From: Rhizobacter sp. SG703
GTDB lineage: Bacteria > Pseudomonadota > Gammaproteobacteria > Burkholderiales > Burkholderiaceae_C
DNA length: 64,000 bases
NCBI RefSeq assembly: GCF_012275445.1
Contig: NZ_JAAZQK010000008.1
Span: 124,001-188,000, forward strand
Direction: 5' to 3'
The notes under the pieces were generated by a model. It was not told where the DNA came from. It worked only from the letters and a program-made list of their open reading frames with translations, and made no database searches. The stretch's first letter is position 1; each line of letters opens with the position of its first letter. Positions 26,763-35,332 of this stretch are shown piece by piece. Made by a program: the position numbers and the translations under genes.

Positions 26763-28901
26763 ATGGAGTTCCGCCGGCCAGACTTCGCCTTCTGGCGCAC
26801 GCAGCGCCTGCCCGTGATCCTGCAGACCGAGGCGGCCGAATGCGGTCTCGCCTGCCTCGCGATGGTGGCCTGCTTCCACGGTCATCGGATCGATCTGCCG
26901 CACATGCGCAGGCGCTTCCCGGTATCGCTGAAAGGCGCCACGCTGAAGAGCCTCATCACGATCGCGCGCGGCCTGCAATTGCACACACGCCCGCTGAAGC
27001 TGGCGTTGGAGCGCATCGGGGACTTGAAGCTGCCCTGCGTCCTGCACTGGGACATGAACCACTTCGTGGTGCTGAAGGCCGCGACGGCAGGTCATGCGAC
27101 CCTGCACGACCCGGCGGTCGGCGAGCGGCGCCTGTCGCTGGAGCAACTGGGCAGGCACTTCACCGGCGTCGCACTGGAAGCCTCGCCCGATGCGCAGTTC
27201 ACGAAGAAGGAAGAGCGCCAGCAGATCAGCCTGCGCTCGTTGATGGGCCGGGTGAGCGGCCTGCGGGCCGGGCTGCTGCAGTTGCTGCTGCTCGGCTCGG
27301 CGCTGCAGGTCTGCGCGCTCACCGCGCCGTTCTACCTGCAATGGGTCATCGACGAGGCCGTGGTGTCGGCTGACCGCGACCTGGTGACCGTTCTCGGCAT
27401 CGGCTTCCTGTTGCTGGCGCTGGTGCAGGGCTCGCTGTCGGGCGTGCGCTCCTGGGTCACCACCGTGCTCGCGACGAACCTCAACTTCCAATGGCTCGGC
27501 CATGCATTCGGGCACCTGATGAAGCTGCCACTGGCTTGGTTCGAGAAGCGGCACCTGGGCGACATCGTCTCGCGCTTCGGTTCGATCCAGGCGATCCAGC
27601 GCAGCTTGACCACCCAGTTCGTCGAAGGTGTCATCGACGGCGTGCTGGTGCTGGGCACGCTGGTCGTGATGTGCCTCTACAGCCTGCGCCTCACGCTGGT
27701 GGCCGGCGCGGCCGTGCTGCTCTATGCGTTGCTGCGCTGGGCGCTCTTGCGCTCGATGCGCGAAGCCACCGCAGAGCAGATCATCCATGCCGCCCGGCAG
27801 CAAAGCCACTTCATCGAATCGACGCGCGGCGTGCAGAGCCTGCGCCTGTTCAATCGTGTCGAGGTGCGCCGAATCGGCTACATGAACGCGCTGGCCGACC
27901 AGTTCAATGCCGACCTGCGGATCGCGCGGCTGAGCGTCTCGTACCAGACGGCCAACACGCTGCTGTTCGGCGCCGAGCGCGTGATCGTCGTCTGGCTGGC
28001 GGCGCTGGCGGTGCTGGACACGCGCTTCTCGGTCGGAATGCTGTTCGCCTTCATCAGCTACAAGGATCAATTCACGCAGCGCATGGCCGCGTTGATCGAC
28101 AAGCTCTTCGAGCTGCGCATGCTGCGCCTTCACGGCGAGCGCGTGGCCGACATCGTGCTGACGCCGCCCGAGGATGAATCGCAGGATGTCGAGGTCGACC
28201 CCAGGCACGTGCAACCGGAGATCGAGTTGAAGGGCCTGTCGTTCCGCCATGCCGACGGCGAGCCGTGGGTACTCGAAGACGTGTCGCTGAAGATCCCCGC
28301 CGGGCAGTGCCTCGCGATCACCGGGCCCTCGGGCTGCGGCAAGACGACGCTCGTCAAGCTGATGCTGGGCCTGCTCGAGCCGACGGCCGGCGACGTGCTG
28401 GTCGGCGGCGTCAAGCTGAAGCAGTTGGGGCTGCGCAACTTGCGCGAGATGGTGGCCACCGTGATGCAGGACGACCAGCTCTTCGCCGGATCGATTGCCG
28501 ACAACATCAGCCTCTTCGACCCGTCACCGGCCCCCGAGCGGGTCGAGGCCTGCGCCCGGCTTGCATCGATCCACGACGAGGTCAGCGCGATGCCGATGCG
28601 CTTTCACACGCTCGTCGGCGACAGCGGCTGTGGCCTGTCGGGCGGACAGGAGCAGCGCCTGCTGCTGGCGCGGGCGCTCTACAAGAACCCGAAGATCCTG
28701 GTGCTGGACGAGGCGACCAGCCACCTCGATGTGTGGAACGAGCGGCAGGTCAATGCATCGATCAGGCAGCTCGCGCTGACGCGCATCATCGTGGCCCACC
28801 GCCCGGAAACCATCGCGATGGCCGAGCGCGTGGTCGTGTTGCAGCGTGGACGCATCGCGCAAGACCTCGACCCGCCGGCGCTGCTGCGCGGCGTGCTCTG
28901 A
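26763..28901 (+). CDS. C39-peptidase ABC exporter for double-glycine peptides (CvaB/RaxB-like)
   Basis: 712 residues in the standard three-domain order. The C39 peptidase domain (1-130) has Gln21 and Cys27 in QTEAAECGLACLAM, His100 in WDMNHFVVL and Asp116 in HDPAVG, so the catalytic set is intact. A six-helix membrane domain (about 160-460) and an ATPase follow, with Walker A GPSGCGKTT (521-529), signature LSGGQ (625-629) and Walker B ILVLDE (645-650). These proteins remove the leader after the GG/GA pair and export the peptide in one step. It is the only such exporter in the window, so the 24441 peptide is its natural substrate. Confidence 0.95.
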   Translation: MEFRRPDFAFWRTQRLPVILQTEAAECGLACLAMVACFHGHRIDLPHMRRRFPVSLKGATLKSLITIARGLQLHTRPLKLALERIGDLKLPCVLHWDMNHFVVLKAATAGHATLHDPAVGERRLSLEQLGRHFTGVALEASPDAQFTKKEERQQISLRSLMGRVSGLRAGLLQLLLLGSALQVCALTAPFYLQWVIDEAVVSADRDLVTVLGIGFLLLALVQGSLSGVRSWVTTVLATNLNFQWLGHAFGHLMKLPLAWFEKRHLGDIVSRFGSIQAIQRSLTTQFVEGVIDGVLVLGTLVVMCLYSLRLTLVAGAAVLLYALLRWALLRSMREATAEQIIHAARQQSHFIESTRGVQSLRLFNRVEVRRIGYMNALADQFNADLRIARLSVSYQTANTLLFGAERVIVVWLAALAVLDTRFSVGMLFAFISYKDQFTQRMAALIDKLFELRMLRLHGERVADIVLTPPEDESQDVEVDPRHVQPEIELKGLSFRHADGEPWVLEDVSLKIPAGQCLAITGPSGCGKTTLVKLMLGLLEPTAGDVLVGGVKLKQLGLRNLREMVATVMQDDQLFAGSIADNISLFDPSPAPERVEACARLASIHDEVSAMPMRFHTLVGDSGCGLSGGQEQRLLLARALYKNPKILVLDEATSHLDVWNERQVNASIRQLALTRIIVAHRPETIAMAERVVVLQRGRIAQDLDPPALLRGVL

Positions 28902-28904
28902 GGG

Positions 28905-29666
28905 CTACGGCAGCAGCAAGCCTTCAGCGACCCATTGCTGGATCGTGCCGACCACGCGTGCCGCATCGCCCGCCATCGCGCACAGCACGATGAAATCCTC
29001 GCCCCGCATCGCTGCCGCCAGCAGCTGCGCCTCCAGCGCGTTGGCCGCCGTCCGCCAGCGCGTCTCCAGCATCGGCCGCCAGACGATCAGCGGATGCTCG
29101 CCCGCCTCGGGCTCCTCCAGCTCAGGCTCATCCTCGCCCTGCAGCGCGCGCCAGGCCGGCTCCACCTGCCAGTCGAGGGTCAGCACCTGCACGCTCGGGT
29201 GAAAGCGCAACACGCGCTGCGGCCAGCCATCGGCCGGCAACGCGGCCAGTTCCTGCGGCGTCATCGGCACCGCATCGGCCGCGTCGAAGGCCTCGCGCAG
29301 CGCCCACTCCATGCGCGCCAGGTCGACGAAGGCCGGGTGCGGCACCAGCGCCGGATGCGCGGCCATGAACTCCGCCAGCCGGTGCCCGAACCAGCGGATC
29401 GACGGATGCCGCGACGGGTGGGCCTGCAGGTAGGCTTCGGCCAGCGCGTCGAAGGCCTCGTCGCCCATCGCGCGCGGCAGCACGCCGTGGTTGTCGCGCA
29501 GCGCCGCGATCAACCGGGCGCGGTAGGCGTTCTGGTAGATGCGCAGCAGCGGCTCGCGCTGCGTGGGCTCGCGCAGCAGGCCAGGGCCGGCCGGTGCACC
29601 GAGCATCGCGGCGTGCAAGGCGCGCTGCTGGTCCGCCAGCGGCGTTGCGTCGGCATCGGCCCTCAT
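28905..29666 (-). CDS. bufC: BufC/HvfC-like partner protein of an MNIO enzyme (DUF2063)
   Basis: 253 residues with an N-terminal DUF2063 domain ([31 protein letters not shown]) and a C-terminal alpha/beta part. In bufferin and methanobactin-like systems this partner binds the precursor leader and presents it to the iron enzyme. The ATG overlaps the bufB stop as ATGA, so both are made together. It converges with the C39 exporter gene with 3 bases between them. Confidence 0.88.
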   Translation of the reverse strand: MRADADATPLADQQRALHAAMLGAPAGPGLLREPTQREPLLRIYQNAYRARLIAALRDNHGVLPRAMGDEAFDALAEAYLQAHPSRHPSIRWFGHRLAEFMAAHPALVPHPAFVDLARMEWALREAFDAADAVPMTPQELAALPADGWPQRVLRFHPSVQVLTLDWQVEPAWRALQGEDEPELEEPEAGEHPLIVWRPMLETRWRTAANALEAQLLAAAMRGEDFIVLCAMAGDAARVVGTIQQWVAEGLLLP

Positions 29667-30511
29667 GCGGCAACCGCTTCGTTCAGTGCTGCCGCTTCCA
29701 CGGCCCGCGCCTGGTCCAGCTCGGCCACCAGCTCCGCCAGCGGCGGGATGTGGTCGTCGCGCTCGATCATCGCCGGCACGCGGCCCAGGCGCCGCACCGT
29801 GTAGCCATAGAGATCCCACACCGCTGCGCAGACCGGGTGGTCGTGCGTGTCGATCAGGTAATCGCCATGGTCCTCGTGCCCGGCCAGGTGAATCTGACGC
29901 ACCCGCTCGCGCGGCATCGCGTCGATGAAGCGGCGTGCGTCGAAGCCATGGTTCACGCTGCTGACGTGCACGTTGTTGACGTCCAGCAGCAGCTCGCAAT
30001 CGGCCCGCTGCAGCAGCTCGGCGATGAACTCCCATTCGCTCATCTCGTCGGCCGCGAAGCTCACATAGCTCGACACGTTCTCCAGCACCAGCCGCCGGCC
30101 GAGCAGGTCCTGCACCTGGCGCACGCGCGGCACCAGGTGGCGCAGCGCCGCCTCGGTGTACGGCATCGGCATCAGGTCGTGCAGGTTGTGGTGGTCGACG
30201 CCGGTCCAGCACAGGTGGTCGGACACCCACGCCGGCTCGATGCGCTGCGCCAGCGCCTTCAGGTCGCGCAGGTAGCCGGCGTTCAGCGGGTCGGCGCTGC
30301 CGATCGACAGCGACACGCCGTGCATCGCCATCGGGTGGTCGCGGCGGATGCGGTCGAGGTGGTGCAGCGGCTTGCCGCCGGGCACCATGTAGTTCTCGGA
30401 GATCACTTCCAGCCAGTCGACGCGCCGTCGCAACGACGCATCGCCGTCGCAGAAATCGCGGTAGTGCTCGGTGCGCAGACCGAGCCCGAAGCCGTGCAGC
30501 GAAGCGTTCAT
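29663..30511 (-). CDS. bufB: BufB-like multinuclear non-haem iron oxidative enzyme (MNIO, DUF692)
   Basis: 282 residues, DUF692/MNIO TIM-barrel family. Metal-ligand stretches are visible: [61 protein letters not shown] and DTHDHPV. Family members modify cysteines of a partner peptide (to oxazolone or thiooxazole groups), creating copper-binding sites. The ATG at 30511 is preferred over an in-frame start at 30544, which would place the start inside the upstream hairpin. It is coupled to bufC by ATGA and lies 64 bases after bufA2. Confidence 0.92.
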   Translation of the reverse strand: MNASLHGFGLGLRTEHYRDFCDGDASLRRRVDWLEVISENYMVPGGKPLHHLDRIRRDHPMAMHGVSLSIGSADPLNAGYLRDLKALAQRIEPAWVSDHLCWTGVDHHNLHDLMPMPYTEAALRHLVPRVRQVQDLLGRRLVLENVSSYVSFAADEMSEWEFIAELLQRADCELLLDVNNVHVSSVNHGFDARRFIDAMPRERVRQIHLAGHEDHGDYLIDTHDHPVCAAVWDLYGYTVRRLGRVPAMIERDDHIPPLAELVAELDQARAVEAAALNEAVAA

Positions 30512-30527
30512 GGAGGTGGCCACCGAA

Positions 30528-30567
30528 TGAAAAGAGGCCGGCACGGGAGCAGGGCCCGCCGTGCCGG
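30528..30567 (-). terminator. Stem-loop with U-tract between bufA2 and bufB (attenuator)
   Basis: On the minus strand, CCGGCACGG (30567-30559) pairs with CCGTGCCGG (30546-30538), a 9-bp GC stem, followed by CCTCTTTTC. It starts 8 bases after the bufA2 stop. This is the arrangement expected for partial termination, so that the precursor is made in excess over the modifying enzymes. Confidence 0.6.
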
Positions 30568-30575
30568 AAGCGTTT

Positions 30576-30833
30576 TTACTTCAGCACGGTGCCGCCGGCG
30601 CTGGTGCACTCCGCGGCGGTCTTCTTGCCGACCCAGCCCTGGCCCTTGCAGCCGTTCTGGCCCTTGCATTCGCTCTTCGCGGTCTTGCAGTCGGACGTGC
30701 CCTTGCAGCTGTTGACGCCGGCGCACTTGACGCTGCCTTCGTCGGCGGCTTGGACGCTGGTGGCAACGGTGCCCAGCGAGAACAGGGCGGCAGCGGTGGT
30801 GGCCAGGGCGAGGCCGGACTTCAGGTTCAGCAT
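30576..30833 (-). CDS. bufA2: BufA2-family periplasmic bufferin-type metallophore precursor
   Basis: 85 residues with a Sec signal peptide ([22 protein letters not shown], cleavage near 29/30). The mature peptide has six cysteines (37, 43, 49, 56, 62, 76) in repeating [23 protein letters not shown] phrases typical of BufA2. Unlike double-glycine peptides it goes out by Sec. After cysteine modification by BufB/BufC it is expected to chelate copper in the periplasm. AAGGA lies seven bases before the ATG. It is the first gene of bufA2-bufB-bufC; no DoxX-type bufD is adjacent. Confidence 0.88.
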   Translation of the reverse strand: MLNLKSGLALATTAAALFSLGTVATSVQAADEGSVKCAGVNSCKGTSDCKTAKSECKGQNGCKGQGWVGKKTAAECTSAGGTVLK

Positions 30834-31153
30834 GATCGATTCCTTCAGGTTGGTATGGGGGTGCAGCCGAGGGTGAATCCCACGCGCTGGCGGGACTCTG
30901 TCGGCGGCGGGCCGGAGTCCTTACACAACCTTGTTCGCAAGCCGTTCGTTTCTGTCCGTCTTGACGGACGGCATATGAACTTCGGATGGAGCCGGGCACG
31001 TCGATCCGGCGACTCAGGGGGCCTTCGGCAAATCCATTGCAACAGGAGTCCGCTGCATGCCAAACGACATCACTCCCATCAAAAACCGATCCGCCCTGAG
31101 CACCTTCGTTCAGGGCGTGTCGCGGGCGCCGATCTGCCTGCACTCCCGCCCCC
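30834..31153. promoter_or_regulatory. Intergenic region upstream of bufA2 with a 16-bp perfect palindrome
   Basis: GTCCGTC-TT-GACGGAC (30954-30969) is a perfect 7-2-7 dyad, likely an operator or a small hairpin. On the minus strand, GTAAGG followed 15 bases later by CGACAG (about 30931-30905) loosely resembles an ECF-sigma promoter. Bufferin genes in other bacteria are under ECF sigma control, so this is worth testing. The rest shows no gene I can support; a frame at 31057-31320 is not convincing. Confidence 0.35.
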
Positions 31154-31396
31154 ATGTTCCGTGTGAGCAGCCTCCGGTCATTGAAAACGCTCGCGAAAGA
31201 GCCAAACGCCAATCTCGTCACTGTTCACAACAATTTCATGAGGTCGTCCGGCAAGCAGTTGACCGACGACGAAGCATCGCAACTGAAGGATGCCTCTCCG
31301 GTCAGCCAGGTCATGCATGACCGCGTGGTGGACCGCCTCATCGACCGCTACGAGCGGCTGGACGATCAGGGCCCGCAGGACTGGGTGAAGGTCTGA
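31154..31396 (+). CDS. Small hypothetical protein
   Basis: 80 residues, charged and probably helical (DDEASQLKDASPVSQVMHDRVVDRLIDRYERLDDQG), no signal or membrane segment. Amino-acid composition is protein-like, more so than the overlapping frame 31057-31320. No clear ribosome-binding site precedes the ATG at 31154, so an upstream non-ATG start is possible. Family not recognised. It lies between the bufferin promoter region and the convergent aminotransferase gene. Confidence 0.4.
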   Translation: MFRVSSLRSLKTLAKEPNANLVTVHNNFMRSSGKQLTDDEASQLKDASPVSQVMHDRVVDRLIDRYERLDDQGPQDWVKV

Positions 31397-31435
31397 CCGA
31401 CCTGCCGCGCCGATGTCCCCGGATTGGCATCCTGG

Positions 31436-32629
31436 CTACTTCAGCACCTCGGCCATCGCCACCGCCGTCGCCTCGACGTTGCCCGAGTTCAACCCGGCCA
31501 CGCACATGCGCCCCGAGCGCACCAGGTACACCGCGTGCTCCTCGCGCAGGCGGTCGCACTGCTCGGCGCTGAGCCCGGTGTAGCTGAACATCCCGCGCTG
31601 GCTCAGGAAGTAGCCGAAGTCGCGGCCCGGCAGCTTCGCGCTCAGCACCGCATGCAGCTTCTCGCGCATCGCCTTGATGCGCGCGCGCATCGCGTCGAGC
31701 TCGGCGGCCCACTGCGCGTACAGCGCCGGCGTCTGCAGCACCCGCGCGACGATCTGGCCGCCGTGCGTCGGCGGGCTGCTGTAGTTCTTGCGGATCGTCG
31801 CCTTCATCTGGCCGAGCACCAGCGCGGCCTCGGCCGCGTTCGGGCACACCACGCTCAGGCCGCCGCAGCGCTCGCCATACAGCGAGAAGCTCTTCGAGAA
31901 CGAACTCGCGACGAAGAAGCTCAAGCCCGCATCGGCCAGCGCGCGGATCGCGAACGCGTCCTGCGCAATGCCGTCGCCGAAGCCCTGGTACGCGATGTCC
32001 ACGTACGGAATCAGCTGGCGCCGCGCCAGCACCGGGATCAGCTCGGCCCATTGCGCCGCGCTCAGGTCGACACCGGTCGGGTTGTGGCAGCAGGCGTGCA
32101 GCAGCACGATGCTCTTCTCCGGCAGCACCGACAACGCGGCCAGCATCTCGGGGAAGCGCACGCCGCCGGTGGCCGCGTCGTAGTACGGGTAGGTGCTGAC
32201 GGCGAATCCGGCACCTTCGAACATCGCGCGGTGGTTGTCCCAGGTCGGGTCGCTGACCCACACGTTGGAATTCGGGAAGTAGCGCTTCAGGAAATCGCCA
32301 CCCACCTTCAGCCCGCCGGAGCCGCCGAGCGTCTGGATGGTCGCGACCCGGCCGCTGGTCACCGCCTCGTGCGTGGCGCCGAACAGCAGGTGCTGCACCG
32401 CCTGCCGGTAGTTGGCCGCGCCTTCCATCGGCTGGTAGGGGCGCGCGCCAATCGTCTGCAGCATCGCCGATTCGGCCTCGCGCACCGCGCGCATCACCGG
32501 CAGCCGGCCGTCGTCGTCGAAGTAGATGCCGATGCTCAGGTTGATCTTGTGCGGCCGGGGGTCGCGGCCGAAGGCCTCGTTGAGGGTCAGGATGGGATCG
32601 CCCGCGTAGGCGTCGACGTGCTCGAACAT
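31436..32629 (-). CDS. tyrB: Aromatic-amino-acid/aspartate aminotransferase
   Basis: 397 residues, PLP fold type I, class I aminotransferase. Landmarks: [25 protein letters not shown], the NPTGVD loop ([11 protein letters not shown]) with the cofactor Asn, DIAYQGFG, and the Schiff-base lysine in [16 protein letters not shown]. AspC and TyrB enzymes share these. The [10 protein letters not shown] phrase and overall look favour the TyrB/AspC group of betaproteobacteria, so the exact substrate is uncertain. It is divergent from the diguanylate cyclase gene. Confidence 0.93.
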   Translation of the reverse strand: MFEHVDAYAGDPILTLNEAFGRDPRPHKINLSIGIYFDDDGRLPVMRAVREAESAMLQTIGARPYQPMEGAANYRQAVQHLLFGATHEAVTSGRVATIQTLGGSGGLKVGGDFLKRYFPNSNVWVSDPTWDNHRAMFEGAGFAVSTYPYYDAATGGVRFPEMLAALSVLPEKSIVLLHACCHNPTGVDLSAAQWAELIPVLARRQLIPYVDIAYQGFGDGIAQDAFAIRALADAGLSFFVASSFSKSFSLYGERCGGLSVVCPNAAEAALVLGQMKATIRKNYSSPPTHGGQIVARVLQTPALYAQWAAELDAMRARIKAMREKLHAVLSAKLPGRDFGYFLSQRGMFSYTGLSAEQCDRLREEHAVYLVRSGRMCVAGLNSGNVEATAVAMAEVLK

Positions 32630-32790
32630 GATGCTGCCTTGGGTGGAGAAGTCGGTGTCGGATGCAAATTATCGGCGACGGCCTTCAGCCCCCGGCCGAC
32701 GCGGCCGATATCCCTCGGGCGAGGCGCCGCCGATGTCCGGCCGGCGTCCGCGCCGTCCCGGCGCAGGACCAGACAAGCGAGTTCCCCCGA

Positions 32791-34899
32791 GTGACTGTCA
32801 GATCGATCCGCAACAAGGCGCACTGGGCCGCCTACCTCACCGTGGTGACGTTGGCGGCCGGCATCTTCGCGGTCGCCTGGTCGGCCCGCCAGGACCGGCT
32901 GTGGGGCGACATGCGGGACGCCGCGCACGAGGCGGCGCGCGAGGTCGGGTTGTCGACGCGCTCGGCGCGCAACAGCGTCTTCATGCTGCAGGGCGTCGCG
33001 AACGGCCTGTTCCAGCAGCAGGGGCTCGCGCTGTCGAAGGAGCACCAGGCGGCGCTCGCCGAACGGCTGGACCTGCCGGGCACCACCGTGCTGCTGCCGA
33101 CGACGCGCGCTGCGCACCACACCGCGCGCGCGTCCGTCAACAACCATTCCGATTCGCCGGCCTTCAGCATGGCCGGCCCGAAGGCGCTGCCGGACAGCGA
33201 CGCGGGCCGCGAGAAGGGCCGCGAGATCGAGATCGCGCTGTCGCTCGGCCCGGCGCTGATCCAGGCCCGCAGCACGCAATCGGCGGCCGCCGCGGTCTAC
33301 TACCTGTCGGGCCAGGGGTTCCACCTGATCTACCCGCCGGCCTCCGACGACCTGCAATTGTTCACGCCCGACATGCTGGCCCGCGACGCCTACCGCGACG
33401 GCCTGGTCGAGCGCAACCCCGGCCGTGCGCCGGTCTGGTCGGCCTCGTACGACGACCCGAAGGGCAACGGGCTGATCAGCACGCTGGCGATCCCGATCGA
33501 CGACGCCGAAGGCCGGTACCGGGCGATCGCGGCGATGGATTTCCAGCTCGACAGCCTGTCGCAGTACGTGCGCCGGCCCGCGCTCGGCATCGCGACCGCC
33601 TTCATCCTCGACGACCGCGACCGCGTGATCGCGCACCCGACGATGGTCGGCGGCGCTTCCGACAAGGCGCCGACGCTGCAGCAGGTCGCGCAGCGCGCCG
33701 GGGCGACTGGCGACTGGAGCGCGCTGCGCACCGCGCCGGCCAACAACCGGCAGGAACTGGCGGCCGACTGGGCGCTGGTCTACGACATCGAATCCACGCC
33801 GTGGCGCTACGCGATGGTGGTCGACCGCGCGCAGCTGCGCTGGGCCGCGCTGCGCACGATGCCGCTGGAGGCCGGCGCGCTCGCCGCGCTGCTGCTGTTG
33901 CTGGGCTATGCCGAGAAGCGCCGCCGCGAGGCGCTGGTGTCGCTGCGCCGCAAGGCCGCCGAAGACGTGCTGCAGGCCGCGCCGGCACCGGTCGCGGTGC
34001 TGCGCCAGGCCGACCTGTCGATCGTGATGGCCAACGCCGCGTTGCTGCGCCTGTTCGGCGACGACGGCACCACCGACGCCGCGAGCGCCCGCCAGAGCGC
34101 GCACGAGCAGCTGCACGACCTGATCAAGAGCCTGTCGTCGCAGGAGCAGATCGAGGCCGGCCGCGTCAGCGAGATGTGCCTGCAGCGCGGCGACAGCACG
34201 CCGTTCTGGGTGCTGGTGCGCTGCGTGCCGCTGGTGCATGAAGACGAGCCCGGCTGGCTGTGCAGCCTGACCGAGGTGACGGCGCTGAAGCAGGCGCAGG
34301 ACCAGCTGGAGACGCTGGCCACCACCGACCCGCTGACCGGCGCGCTGAACCGCCGCGCGATCGCGGCGCGCGGCGGCGTCGAGCTGAAGCGCGTCGGCCG
34401 CACCGCGGCGAGCTTCTCGGTGCTGCTGCTCGACATCGATCATTTCAAGCGCGTCAACGACGAGCACGGCCACCCGGCCGGCGACCGCGTGCTGCAGGCG
34501 GTGTCGCACGCCTGCCAGGGCGCGTTGCGCGAGCTCGACGTGTTCGGCCGCTGGGGCGGCGAGGAGTTCGTCGCGCTGCTGCCGGAGACCGGCCACGACG
34601 GCGCGGTGGCGGCCGCCGAGCGGCTGCGCGTCGCGATCGAGGCCTTGAGCGTCGACGACGACGCGGGCCGGCCGATCCGCCCGACGGTCAGCGTCGGCGT
34701 CGCGGTGATCCTGCCGGCGGGCGATTCGCTCGAGGCGCTGCTGTCGCGCGCCGACACCGCGCTCTACGTCGCGAAGGCGGCCGGCCGCAACCGCGTGTGC
34801 GTCGCGCCCGCGGGCAACGCGCCGGCCGAGCTGGTTCAGGCAGAGAGCGCCGCTTCGATGTCGGCCGACAACGATTCGGGCGTGTCGGTCGGCGCATAG
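32791..34899 (+). CDS. Membrane-bound diguanylate cyclase with periplasmic sensor and PAS-like domain
   Basis: 702 residues from the GTG at 32791; the frame is open to 32662 but the upstream part is unlike protein. A membrane helix (about 15-30) and another near 350-370 flank a periplasmic dCache-like sensor. A PAS-like segment (about 395-520) leads into the GGDEF domain. The active site is intact as RWGGEEF (GGEEF at 589-593), and the inhibitory RxxD site is present five residues earlier (RELD, 580-583), so product inhibition by cyclic di-GMP is expected. Its last 64 bases overlap the 3' end of the convergent gpx gene. Confidence 0.9.
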   Translation: MTVRSIRNKAHWAAYLTVVTLAAGIFAVAWSARQDRLWGDMRDAAHEAAREVGLSTRSARNSVFMLQGVANGLFQQQGLALSKEHQAALAERLDLPGTTVLLPTTRAAHHTARASVNNHSDSPAFSMAGPKALPDSDAGREKGREIEIALSLGPALIQARSTQSAAAAVYYLSGQGFHLIYPPASDDLQLFTPDMLARDAYRDGLVERNPGRAPVWSASYDDPKGNGLISTLAIPIDDAEGRYRAIAAMDFQLDSLSQYVRRPALGIATAFILDDRDRVIAHPTMVGGASDKAPTLQQVAQRAGATGDWSALRTAPANNRQELAADWALVYDIESTPWRYAMVVDRAQLRWAALRTMPLEAGALAALLLLLGYAEKRRREALVSLRRKAAEDVLQAAPAPVAVLRQADLSIVMANAALLRLFGDDGTTDAASARQSAHEQLHDLIKSLSSQEQIEAGRVSEMCLQRGDSTPFWVLVRCVPLVHEDEPGWLCSLTEVTALKQAQDQLETLATTDPLTGALNRRAIAARGGVELKRVGRTAASFSVLLLDIDHFKRVNDEHGHPAGDRVLQAVSHACQGALRELDVFGRWGGEEFVALLPETGHDGAVAAAERLRVAIEALSVDDDAGRPIRPTVSVGVAVILPAGDSLEALLSRADTALYVAKAAGRNRVCVAPAGNAPAELVQAESAASMSADNDSGVSVGA

Positions 34900-35321
34900 C
34901 GCTTGATCACCTGGCCGTCCTTGCCGACCAGGAACTTCGTGAAGTTCCACTTGATCGCCTTGGTGCCGAGGATGCCCGGCGCTTCGGCGGTCAGCCATTT
35001 GTAGAGCGGGTGGGCGTCGCTGCCGTTCACATCGGTCTTGGCCATCATCGGGAAGCTGACGCCGTAGTTCAGCTGGCAGAACGACGAGATCTCGTCGTTG
35101 CTGCCCGGGTCCTGGTGGCCGAACTGGTTGCTCGGGAAGCCGACCACGACCAGACCCTTGTCGGCGTACTTCTTCCACAGCGCCTCCAGCCCGGCGAACT
35201 GCGGCGTGAAGCCGCAGGCGCTCGCGGTGTTGACGATCAGCAGCACCTTGCCGCGTTGCGCGGCGAGCGGCGCCGGCTTGCCGTCGATGGTGGTGGCTTC
35301 GAAGTCGTAGGCGCTTGTCAT
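34836..35321 (-). CDS. gpx: Glutathione peroxidase (Cys-type)
   Basis: 161 residues, normal length. The peroxidatic Cys is in NTASACGFTPQ, with the catalytic Gln/Trp motifs GFPSNQFGHQDPG and IKWNFTKFLV. It reduces peroxides, in bacteria often with thioredoxin. The ATG at 35321 is 11 bases after the glutaryl-CoA dehydrogenase stop on the same strand, so they are cotranscribed. Its 3' end overlaps the convergent diguanylate cyclase by 64 bases. Confidence 0.94.
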   Translation of the reverse strand: MTSAYDFEATTIDGKPAPLAAQRGKVLLIVNTASACGFTPQFAGLEALWKKYADKGLVVVGFPSNQFGHQDPGSNDEISSFCQLNYGVSFPMMAKTDVNGSDAHPLYKWLTAEAPGILGTKAIKWNFTKFLVGKDGQVIKRYAPTDTPESLSADIEAALSA

Positions 35322-35332
35322 GTTCTTCCCTT

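Noticed and set aside
30954-30969. The 16-bp palindrome as a terminator
   Set aside because: Loop of only two bases, no T-tract on either strand and no gene ending close by; an operator is more likely.
31057-31320. An 87-codon frame before the aminotransferase
   Set aside because: Overlaps the more protein-like frame at 31154 and has a random-looking composition.
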